5,330 nucleotides of DNA from NCBI GenBank assembly GCA_043820265.1, contig JBDREA010000066.1:1-5330 (forward strand), written 5' to 3'. The notes under the pieces were generated by a model. That model was given only the letters and a program-made list of their open reading frames with translations. It was not told where the DNA came from and did not search any database. Origin of the DNA: JBDREA01 sp043820265. Its GTDB lineage: Archaea; Altiarchaeota; Altiarchaeia; IMC4; JBDREA01. This document shows positions 1 to 4,430 of the stretch, one piece after another. Numbering within the stretch: position 1 is the stretch's first letter; each line of letters begins with the position of its first letter. The position numbers were made by a program, and so were the translations under genes.

Positions 1-3
1 TCT

Positions 4-12
4 ACCTCCTCC
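4..12 (-). promoter_or_regulatory. Possible ribosome binding site of a gene beyond the left edge
   Basis: Read on the minus strand, positions 12 to 4 give GGAGGAGGT, a near-ideal Shine-Dalgarno sequence. A start codon 5 to 9 bases downstream would fall just outside the window, so a minus-strand gene may begin right there. Only the site is seen; the gene is inferred. A chance purine run is the alternative. Confidence 0.3.
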
Positions 13-49
13 TGATGATTATCCCATTTGTAAGATAAGATTACATTTT

Positions 50-150
50 TTAGTTTCGCTTTTCCTATGCGAATGCGAAGCCCTATCCAATGAAGGATGT
101 GTGCTGGTTTTCACAGAAGAAACAGGCTGAAAAAGGTAAAGCGAAACTAA
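50..150. repeat. Imperfect 17-bp inverted repeat around a 67-nt spacer
   Basis: Positions 50-66 (TTAGTTTCGCTTTTCCT) and 134-150 (AGGTAAAGCGAAACTAA) are reverse complements with one mismatch. The 67-nt spacer contains a direct hexamer repeat (ATGCGA twice, 67-78) and a small hairpin ATCC/GGAT near 87-100. The pair lies downstream of the minus-strand LamG gene, in a gene-free stretch. It could be a transcript-end structure, the ends of a tiny non-autonomous element, or an intergenic repeat. No flanking target duplication is evident. Confidence 0.5.
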
Positions 151-222
151 GTCAGTTTTTGCCACAGGTTCGGATCTCATAAGGATTGAATAATCCTCTT
201 TTAGTTTTGTTGCTTACTGGGA

Positions 223-1134
223 TTACTTCAGCCTCGGTAGGTTGTCGGCTACGAAGTGGCAGGTGCATCCTTCCCAGCACCAGTATTGTTTGTTGAAGAC
301 CGTACATTGGTTTCGGACCGTGACATGGATTGGTTCCTCGTCCCAGAATTCGCCGTCGGTGACGTTGACCACGAAATCGTATTCTCCGCTGTTTGTTGGA
401 CCCGTCTCCCAACTAAAACGTAAACCATCCCATGTGAACCAAGGCACACTGATGTAATATTCTAATGGGTCTAGATTGAGATCACTGGCCTTTGGAGTGA
501 TAATTACATAAGTTAGCTCGTTTGTAGTAATGTTATAGAATGGTTCTAATACTGGCGGGCTGTTGCCCTCGCATGCGTCTCCAATACCGTCTCCATCTGA
601 ATCAGCTTGATCAGGATTATACGTTGACTGGCAGTTGTCGCAAACGTTGCCTACTCCGTCACCAATATAGCCTCGCTCCGCTAAGCCGTTTTGATAGTGT
701 GCTTGAATCTCAGCATCACTCAGCGTTCTGTTGTAAATAGCGACCTCATCAATTCCTCCTTTAAACCTGCTTGATGAACTAAATTGATGGCCACCTATTA
801 AGAGATTTGCAGTATTATCGATACTTCCAGGATGCTCTAGTGGATATCCCTCATAGACTCCATCCACACTGAAAGTTGCATTACCTAATCTATCAACAGA
901 TACTGCTACAAAATGCCACTGTCCATCATTTGGAACAGTCAAAACATCTGGAAGATAATTTTTGTACCCCCCATCTGCAATCTGTATACCTGGCCTGTTT
1001 CCATACAGAAAAAAGGAATATCCATAATAGCTTCCACCAAGGTTTGCTCTTTTATCAAAAATGGCCTTAGTGCCCGTTAAATCAACCGGCTTGATCCAGC
1101 TTTCAAAGGAAAAATCGCCGACGAATGGGAGGCC
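223..1134 (-). CDS. LamG / TSP3 / Ig-like secreted surface protein, 5'-truncated
   Basis: C-terminal part of an extracellular adhesin-like protein. The frame is open from an in-frame stop at 1137-1135 to the stop at 225-223, about 303 codons, but the first candidate start is only a TTG at 942, inside the first domain. In order it has a LamG (concanavalin A-like) domain, about 1119-670, with GDFSFESWIKP, DGQWHFVAVSVD, FSVDG and GGIDEVAIYNRTLSDAEI. Next comes one thrombospondin type 3 calcium-binding repeat, about 669-562 (GDGVGNVCDNC, then DSDGDGIGDACE). An Ig/cadherin-like domain follows, about 561-313 (NSPPVLEP, then YDFVVNVTDGEF). The last 28 residues form a cysteine-rich tail (C-x9-C-x3-C-x-C) ending at the stop. 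No signal peptide is visible because the N-terminus is lost, and there is no C-terminal membrane anchor. The missing start next to a foreign fragment suggests a pseudogene, or a gene broken by rearrangement. The domain calls are firm; the ligand is unknown. Confidence 0.8.
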   Translation of the reverse strand, partial: GLPFVGDFSFESWIKPVDLTGTKAIFDKRANLGGSYYGYSFFLYGNRPGIQIADGGYKNYLPDVLTVPNDGQWHFVAVSVDRLGNATFSVDGVYEGYPLEHPGSIDNTANLLIGGHQFSSSSRFKGGIDEVAIYNRTLSDAEIQAHYQNGLAERGYIGDGVGNVCDNCQSTYNPDQADSDGDGIGDACEGNSPPVLEPFYNITTNELTYVIITPKASDLNLDPLEYYISVPWFTWDGLRFSWETGPTNSGEYDFVVNVTDGEFWDEEPIHVTVRNQCTVFNKQYWCWEGCTCHFVADNLPRLK

Positions 1135-1266
1135 CTACTTACCACCGCCCGCTACCGGAGGCGGAAAGAAAACCAGAAAGAAAAAGAAACCCTGCGTGAA
1201 ATTGAAAAACAGGAACGACTTGAATGGGCAAAGTGGGAGAAAGAACGGGGAATGTACAAGGAATAG
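1081..1266 (+). pseudogene. 3' remnant of an unidentified gene
   Basis: Frame 1117-1266 reads as a convincing protein C-terminus: ADEWEALLTTARYRR, then a Lys/Glu/Arg-rich helical stretch (KEKETLREIEKQERLEW), ending in ERGMYKE before TAG at 1264-1266. The frame is open back to a stop at 1078-1080 but contains no usable start codon, and the codons before about 1117 belong to the opposite-strand LamG gene. A hand count gives 38 G+C in the 60 bases 1117-1176, against 25 in 1057-1116. I read it as the tail of a gene whose 5' part was removed by the same event that cut the LamG gene. The family is not recognised; the tail would form a charged helix or coiled coil. Confidence 0.5.
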
Positions 1267-1289
1267 CTGGGTTTTTGGTATTCGTCGCA

Positions 1290-1297
1290 TTTATATG
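1290..1297 (+). promoter_or_regulatory. Probable archaeal TATA box for the abiE operon
   Basis: TTTATATG at 1290-1297 matches the archaeal TATA consensus. Its centre lies about 26 bases before position 1320, placing the expected transcription start at the middle of the palindrome at 1309-1331 and leaving a leader of about 20 nt before the ATG at 1341. No clear Shine-Dalgarno sequence precedes that ATG. A second TATA-like string, TATAAAAT at 1316-1323, sits inside the palindrome but is rather close to the start codon. Confidence 0.5.
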
Positions 1298-1308
1298 CTA
1301 TGGTTGCG

Positions 1309-1331
1309 AATAAGCTATAAAATAGCTTATT
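1309..1331. promoter_or_regulatory. Perfect 10-bp palindrome, likely AbiEi autorepression operator
   Basis: AATAAGCTAT (1309-1318) and ATAGCTTATT (1322-1331) are perfect reverse complements separated by AAA. The dyad ends 9 bases before the antitoxin start codon and overlaps the predicted transcription start. AbiEi antitoxins of characterised AbiE systems repress their own promoter by binding inverted repeats, so this is the natural operator. A leader-RNA hairpin is the alternative, but the AT-rich 3-nt loop and the position favour a DNA site. Confidence 0.65.
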
Positions 1332-1340
1332 GTTGCCTGT

Positions 1341-1973
1341 ATGAAAGCTTCGGATATTTGGTTTAGGTTTGTTGCCCAGAAGAAGAGGATAGTCTCATCC
1401 GAAGAATTGAGGCTGCTTTGTCAGGAGATAGGCAGACCGTATAATCAGACGGTGAATTATCTGCAGCGTAGAGGATATCTCGTCCGAGTTTTAAGGGGCT
1501 GGTTTTATGTCAAGTCCCCTGAGGAGGTTAAACTCAAGGTTTTGAGGGAAAACTCAATGCACCTCATCGCGGAGACATTAGAAAAAAAGGGGGTTAAGAG
1601 ATGGTATTTCGCCCTCGAATCTGCCTTGAAACTGAATAACATGACCCATGAATACTTCACCGTCGGACAGGTTATCACTGACGCCTACAAGACTCCCCGG
1701 CCCATATGGGTGGTGGACAGAAAATACACTTTTCTCAAATGGAGCAGGCGTTTGCACGGCTTCGGCATCATGAAGACCGGGAAGATTCCATACTCTGACC
1801 CGGAGAAGACGATATTGGATCTTTGCTACCGCGGAATGAATCTGAAAATGGACCCAAAGACTGTGAGAGACATATTCGATGAATATGAAGAGTCGTTAAA
1901 CCATAAGAGGATTCAGATATACCTTAAGCATTATCCTAAAAGGTTGTCTCATGTCGTGGAGGGTGCAGTGTGA
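1341..1973 (+). CDS. abiEi: AbiEi-type antitoxin / winged-helix transcriptional repressor
   Basis: This 210-residue protein resembles the AbiEi antitoxins of type IV toxin-antitoxin systems. These neutralise the partner nucleotidyltransferase without forming a stable complex and repress their own operon. The N-terminal 60 or so residues fit a winged helix-turn-helix (SSEELRLLCQEIG, then TVNYLQRRGYLVRVLRGWFYV, the typical wing). The remainder fits the AbiEi C-terminal domain: an ALESALKLNN segment, then VVDRKYTFLKWSRRLHGFG, and the family-typical IPYSDPEKTILDLCYRG at about residues 149-165. The ATG at 1341 is chosen because the wing-helix begins directly after it and the palindrome lies just upstream. 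Its stop overlaps the start of the toxin gene by four bases (GTGA), so the two are co-transcribed and probably translationally coupled. A stand-alone regulator is a less likely reading, given the neighbour. Confidence 0.82.
   Translation: MKASDIWFRFVAQKKRIVSSEELRLLCQEIGRPYNQTVNYLQRRGYLVRVLRGWFYVKSPEEVKLKVLRENSMHLIAETLEKKGVKRWYFALESALKLNNMTHEYFTVGQVITDAYKTPRPIWVVDRKYTFLKWSRRLHGFGIMKTGKIPYSDPEKTILDLCYRGMNLKMDPKTVRDIFDEYEESLNHKRIQIYLKHYPKRLSHVVEGAV
1958..1965 (+). promoter_or_regulatory. Ribosome binding site that supports the GTG start of abiEii
   Basis: GGAGGGTG at 1958-1965 lies inside the end of abiEi and four bases before the GTG at 1970. This strong site supports the GTG start, which overlaps the antitoxin stop. 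abiEi itself has no such site, so the toxin may be initiated efficiently on its own as well as by coupling. Confidence 0.6.
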
Positions 1974-2947
1974 AAGAGTTCTTCGACGCCCTCTATGGCA
2001 TGAAGGCAGTTGAACGGCGGGACCTATTAGAGAAGGATTATCACCTCCACCGCATATTGGTTGAAATGAACCAAGACCCTTGGGTGAGCGAGCGTATCGT
2101 ATTCAAGGGCGGGACATGCCTGATCAAAGCATATTTGGGCTACTTCCGCTTCAGCGAAGACCTAGACTTCACCTGGGCAAACCAGGAGGACTGGTCTGGT
2201 AAAACCCCTTCGGCGGTTCGGAAGGCGTGCAGCAAACACATAACCGAGTTCGGAGAACACTTGGAGGAGATATGTGGTAGACTGGATTTGAAGTTTAAAA
2301 GCAGCAAAGAAGAAAAAACTGCAATAGAGATAGGAGGCGGAGGCAGGCTAGTAAGGTTTTACCCTAGGTTCACAAGCCAGCAAGAAGGCTTAACCATCAG
2401 GTTAAAGGTCGAAATCAACTTCCTCGAAAAAATTCTTTACCCCACAAAACAACTCCCATTGAAAACCTACCTGACAGAGCTTCTAAAAAAAGACGCCGAA
2501 GTCCTCGGTTTCAGGTACCCTCAGGACTACAAAGCATACGCGCAAAAGGTAAAACTCAACTGCTACAACCCAAAGGAGATATACGCGGAAAAATGCAGGG
2601 CGGCACTGACTCGGCAAGCATTCAAGCTGCGCGACTACCTAGACATCCTGGCGTTGGAAGACAAATACGGATACAGCATACCAGAATACGCCGGCGAGAT
2701 AGCGGAAAAAACCGAATACATGCTCCGATTATACAAAAAGTACAGGGAAAACATCCGGCTTCCGACTACACCAACCGGCAACCAATTTAAAACCGAAGAA
2801 AACAAGCTCCTCCTCAAACCAATACCTCACAAAATCCCGATAGATGAAGAGATAGCTCGCATCAACAAACAACTCGCTGACATACCACAACTCACAAAAT
2901 ACTTGGACGCACTAACTTACTCACTTAAGGAGGAGATAAAGGAGTAA
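1970..2947 (+). CDS. abiEii: AbiEii-type nucleotidyltransferase toxin
   Basis: A 325-residue protein of the AbiEii/AbiGii family, DNA polymerase beta-like nucleotidyltransferases that act as cytoplasmic toxins in AbiE (type IV) systems; relatives such as mycobacterial MenT modify tRNA acceptor ends. All signature motifs are visible. KGGTCLIK is at residues 46-53, and FRFSEDLDF at 59-67 holds the two metal-binding aspartates (D64, D66). A third acid, probably E148, lies in LKVEINF. The C-terminal helical motif at about 207-227 is EKCRAALTRQ, then RDYLDIL, which matches the family's EK-R-A-R-RD-D pattern. The gene starts with GTG overlapping the antitoxin stop. The catalytic motifs are intact, so it is probably active. 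The last 60 residues are charged and not recognisable. Just past the stop, coding-like sequence continues in broken frames, hinting at a lost C-terminal extension. The natural nucleotide and target RNA cannot be told from sequence. Confidence 0.88.
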   Translation: MKEFFDALYGMKAVERRDLLEKDYHLHRILVEMNQDPWVSERIVFKGGTCLIKAYLGYFRFSEDLDFTWANQEDWSGKTPSAVRKACSKHITEFGEHLEEICGRLDLKFKSSKEEKTAIEIGGGGRLVRFYPRFTSQQEGLTIRLKVEINFLEKILYPTKQLPLKTYLTELLKKDAEVLGFRYPQDYKAYAQKVKLNCYNPKEIYAEKCRAALTRQAFKLRDYLDILALEDKYGYSIPEYAGEIAEKTEYMLRLYKKYRENIRLPTTPTGNQFKTEENKLLLKPIPHKIPIDEEIARINKQLADIPQLTKYLDALTYSLKEEIKE

Positions 2948-3052
2948 TCACATTCGAAGAAATAGCTCAAATCTTGAACCTAGGAGACCAAGACAAAGTA
3001 TAGCGACGGATGCGACAAAGGAGAAACAACAATCAAAGCCTGGCTAACCTAA
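2944..3052 (+). pseudogene. Frame-broken coding remnant after abiEii
   Basis: Directly after the abiEii stop, a protein-like reading is visible in two pieces. Frame 2944-3000 gives VITFEEIAQILNLGDQDKV and then a TAG. A different frame, from about 2999 to the TAA at 3050-3052, gives YSDGCDKGETTIKAWLT. The first piece has no start codon and the second is in the same frame as abiEii. Two compensating indels, one near 2941-2946 and one near 3000, would join abiEii to one continuous C-terminal extension of about 36 residues. It may equally be the remains of a separate small helix-turn-helix-like gene. The peptides are short, so the coding call is tentative. Confidence 0.35.
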
Positions 3053-3063
3053 AAAACGGGGGT

Positions 3064-3125
3064 ATCTTACACTGTGTAGGATTCTAAGCCGAAAACAGGG
3101 AGAATCTTACACCTTGTGGGATTCT
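3064..3125. repeat. Two direct repeats, each able to form a hairpin
   Basis: Positions 3064-3085 and 3104-3125 match at 19 of 22 bases and start exactly 40 bases apart. Both share ATCTTACAC at the left and GGATTCT at the right. The first contains an 11-nt perfect dyad (TACAC-T-GTGTA). The second has AGAATC (3101-3106) pairing with GATTCT (3120-3125) and an inner CAC/GTG. The mismatches fall in the central six bases. Candidates are tandem operator sites, a dispersed intergenic repeat, or transcript-end hairpins of the abiE operon. Confidence 0.6.
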
Positions 3126-3140
3126 TAGAAGAAGATTTTT
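3101..3140 (+). terminator. Possible terminator of the abiE operon
   Basis: The second hairpin (AGAATC with GATTCT, inner CAC with GTG, 3101-3125) is followed after ten bases by five T residues at 3136-3140. A T-run alone can end archaeal transcription, and the location after abiEii and its remnant fits. The hairpin-to-T spacing is longer than in a classical bacterial intrinsic terminator, so the call is weak. Confidence 0.3.
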
Positions 3141-3157
3141 CAGCTTAGACGTTGATC

Positions 3158-3238
3158 CTAGCCGCGGTGACCATGTGCTCCGCCACGGGCACCTATGATT
3201 TCTGCTATTTTTTCCTCGATGAATTTTTGCGGGTCCAT
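3158..3238 (-). CDS. Possible 26-residue small protein
   Basis: From the ATG at 3238-3236 to the TAG at 3160-3158 the minus strand reads MDPQKFIEEKIAEIIG followed by a Gly/His/Arg tail (ARGGAHGHRG). The first half is an amphipathic helix of the kind found at protein N-termini; the start resembles that of some archaeal GMP synthetase ATP-pyrophosphatase subunits, so a truncated remnant is possible, but this is from memory and unproven. No Shine-Dalgarno sequence precedes it. A TATA-like string (3265-3272) is placed about 30 bases upstream, which would suit a near-leaderless transcript. The same frame is also open back to an ATG at 3313 (51 codons), but that stretch has promoter-like composition. 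Confidence 0.3.
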   Translation of the reverse strand: MDPQKFIEEKIAEIIGARGGAHGHRG

Positions 3239-3264
3239 TTTTTTGAGGAAATATTGAGGAAGAA

Positions 3265-3324
3265 TATTAATACTTATGTACAAAGGATAGATGAGGTTTT
3301 TTATTGAAGACATGCATTATTTAT
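3265..3324 (+). promoter_or_regulatory. AT-rich promoter region of the lysW operon
   Basis: Two TATA-like strings precede lysW. TATTAATA at 3265-3272 would place the transcription start near 3295 and leave a leader of about 60 nt; being palindromic it could also serve the minus strand. TTATTTAT at 3317-3324 would place the start near 3347, inside the ribosome binding site, so the upstream box is the better candidate. T-runs at 3296-3301 and 3331-3337 lie in between; a T-run in the leader could act as an attenuator. No riboswitch fold was recognised. Confidence 0.4.
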
Positions 3325-3354
3325 TTTGTGTTTTTTTCGTAGAAGGTGAAAAAC

Positions 3355-3591
3355 ATGGCAGACAAGAAACCGGTTGGGAAGAAAGATATTGGAAAGGACG
3401 CAGGAAAGGAGGCAGGCAAGGCTCCCGTCAAGTGCCCTGAGTGCGATGGCAAGCTGAAGTTCGGTATAGATGTCGAGAAGGGAGAGATTATCTCCTGTCC
3501 CGAGTGTGCTGTAGAGCTCGAGGTCGTCAAGGTCGACCCATCTATCAAGGTCGAACTCGCACCGGAAGAGGAAGAAGACTGGGGAGAATGA
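3355..3591 (+). CDS. lysW: LysW amino-group carrier protein with basic N-terminal extension
   Basis: Small zinc-ribbon carrier protein of lysine/arginine biosynthesis, 78 residues. The alpha-amino group of alpha-aminoadipate or glutamate is coupled to its C-terminal glutamate, and the chain is then processed while attached. Cys27, Cys30, Cys48 and Cys51 form two CPEC knuckles 17 residues apart. An acidic tail ends in the hallmark EDWGE, with E78 as the attachment residue. The ATG at 3355 is preferred over an in-frame GTG at 3346 because that GTG is part of the ribosome binding site GGTGA (3345-3349), five bases before the ATG. Family members are usually about 55 residues. Here roughly 25 residues rich in Lys, Gly and Ala (KDIGKDAGKEAGK) precede the ribbon, giving a basic head on an otherwise acidic protein. 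The stop overlaps the lysX start (ATGA at 3588-3591). Identity is near certain; the role of the extension is unknown. Confidence 0.95.
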   Translation: MADKKPVGKKDIGKDAGKEAGKAPVKCPECDGKLKFGIDVEKGEIISCPECAVELEVVKVDPSIKVELAPEEEEDWGE

Positions 3592-4430
3592 AGATAGGGT
3601 TTCTGCATTCGCGCATCCGCCTCGATGAAAAGATGCTTTTGGATGCTGCGAAGAAGCGCGGCCTTAATGTCGAGAAGATAGACGACCGCGAATTCGTCTT
3701 CGATTTCTCTGAGCCCGCCTTCGACTACGACGTTGTCATCGAGCGGTGCATCAGCCACAGTAGGGCGATGTATTCGCTTCGCTACTTCAAGTCGATGGGG
3801 ATTCCGACCGTTAACAAACCAATCGTCGCGCAAATCTGCGGAGATAAGATTCTGACGTCGGCGGCGCTCGTCAAGAACAAGGTCCCTACGCCGCGGACGA
3901 TGATAGCTTTCACTCCTGAGTCGGCGCTCGCCGCACTCGAGGAGATGGGTTATCCTGCGGTGTTGAAACCAGCTGTCGGCAGTTGGGCGCGCCTCATCGC
4001 CAAAGTCAACGACCCCGAATCTGCTGAATCCATCCTTGAGCATAAATCGATTTTGGGCTCCTATCATCATTCGATTTATTACATCCAAGATTATGTGGAG
4101 AAACCCGGAAGAGACATTCGAGGTTTTGTTGTTGGAGATGAGACTGTCGCTGCCATCTACCGCAAAAGCGATCATTGGATAACAAACACTGCTCGAGGTG
4201 GGAAAGCAGAAAACTGCCCTGTTACAGATGAATTAAACGAGATCTGCTTGAAGGCAGCCGAAGCCGTTGGCGGAGGAGTTCTTGGCATAGACGTTATGGA
4301 ATCAAAGGATGATGGCCTTCAGATCTGCGAGGTCAACTACACCACCGAATTCAGAAACAGCGTCGAGCCCACGGGAGTCGATATCCCGGGAAAGATCATG
4401 GATTACGTCGTCGAGGTGGCTAAGAGATGA
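3588..4430 (+). CDS. lysX: LysX/ArgX: LysW-dependent ATP-grasp ligase
   Basis: A 280-residue ATP-grasp ligase that uses ATP to join the amino group of alpha-aminoadipate (LysX) or glutamate (ArgX) to the C-terminal glutamate of LysW. It shows the expected length and motifs: CGDKILTSAAL (84-94), the ATP-binding lysine and loop VLKPAVGSWAR (125-135), the EKPGRDIRGFV strand (171-181), NTARGG (200-205), and metal-binding GIDVM (233-237) and EVN (248-250) followed by EFRNS. The loop reads GSWAR where many family members have GSWGR, a mild departure. The ATG at 3588 is chosen because it overlaps the lysW stop by four bases and begins the family-typical MKIGFLHSRIR. The open frame runs further upstream but only inside lysW. 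Substrate choice (lysine branch, arginine branch or both) cannot be decided here; some archaea have one bifunctional enzyme. Confidence 0.95.
   Translation: MKIGFLHSRIRLDEKMLLDAAKKRGLNVEKIDDREFVFDFSEPAFDYDVVIERCISHSRAMYSLRYFKSMGIPTVNKPIVAQICGDKILTSAALVKNKVPTPRTMIAFTPESALAALEEMGYPAVLKPAVGSWARLIAKVNDPESAESILEHKSILGSYHHSIYYIQDYVEKPGRDIRGFVVGDETVAAIYRKSDHWITNTARGGKAENCPVTDELNEICLKAAEAVGGGVLGIDVMESKDDGLQICEVNYTTEFRNSVEPTGVDIPGKIMDYVVEVAKR

Larger units (their letters stand above)
1..222. other. Gene-free stretch at the left edge
   Basis: No open reading frame with coding character was found on either strand. The stretch is AT-rich. Besides the inverted repeat and the edge ribosome-binding-site-like sequence, it contains TGTAA-N7-TTACA at 29-45, an operator-like dyad. 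On the minus strand it follows the stop codon of the LamG gene, so transcription of that gene probably ends here; T-runs on the minus strand (for example opposite 130-134) would suit archaeal termination. Confidence 0.4.

Noticed and set aside
152..457. Short frames on both strands over the 3' end of the LamG gene
   Set aside because: They are out of frame with the domain-bearing protein and show no motif or plausible start signal.
1061..1366. 101-codon plus-strand frame running into abiEi
   Set aside because: The translation is a lysine-rich shadow of the real remnant in the neighbouring frame and crosses the abiE promoter and palindrome.
3057..3127. CRISPR array
   Set aside because: Only two imperfect 22-base units with an 18-base spacer, and no cas genes nearby.
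1..3354. Insertion sequence or integrase-borne island
   Set aside because: No transposase, integrase, tRNA gene or clear target-site duplication was found; the region looks variable, but no specific mobile element can be supported.
3290..3354. Plus-strand leader peptide starting at ATG 3290
   Set aside because: The frame runs out of phase into lysW, is dominated by T-rich Phe codons and has no sign of regulatory amino-acid codons for lysine or arginine.
3441..3587. Upstream extension of the lysX reading frame
   Set aside because: It lies wholly inside lysW in another frame, is arginine-rich shadow sequence, and the ATG at 3588 gives the family N-terminus with an ATGA overlap.
3321..4175. 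284-codon minus-strand open frame opposite lysW/lysX
   Set aside because: Low-complexity serine-rich and arginine-rich translation antisense to two firmly identified genes; a shadow of their codon use.
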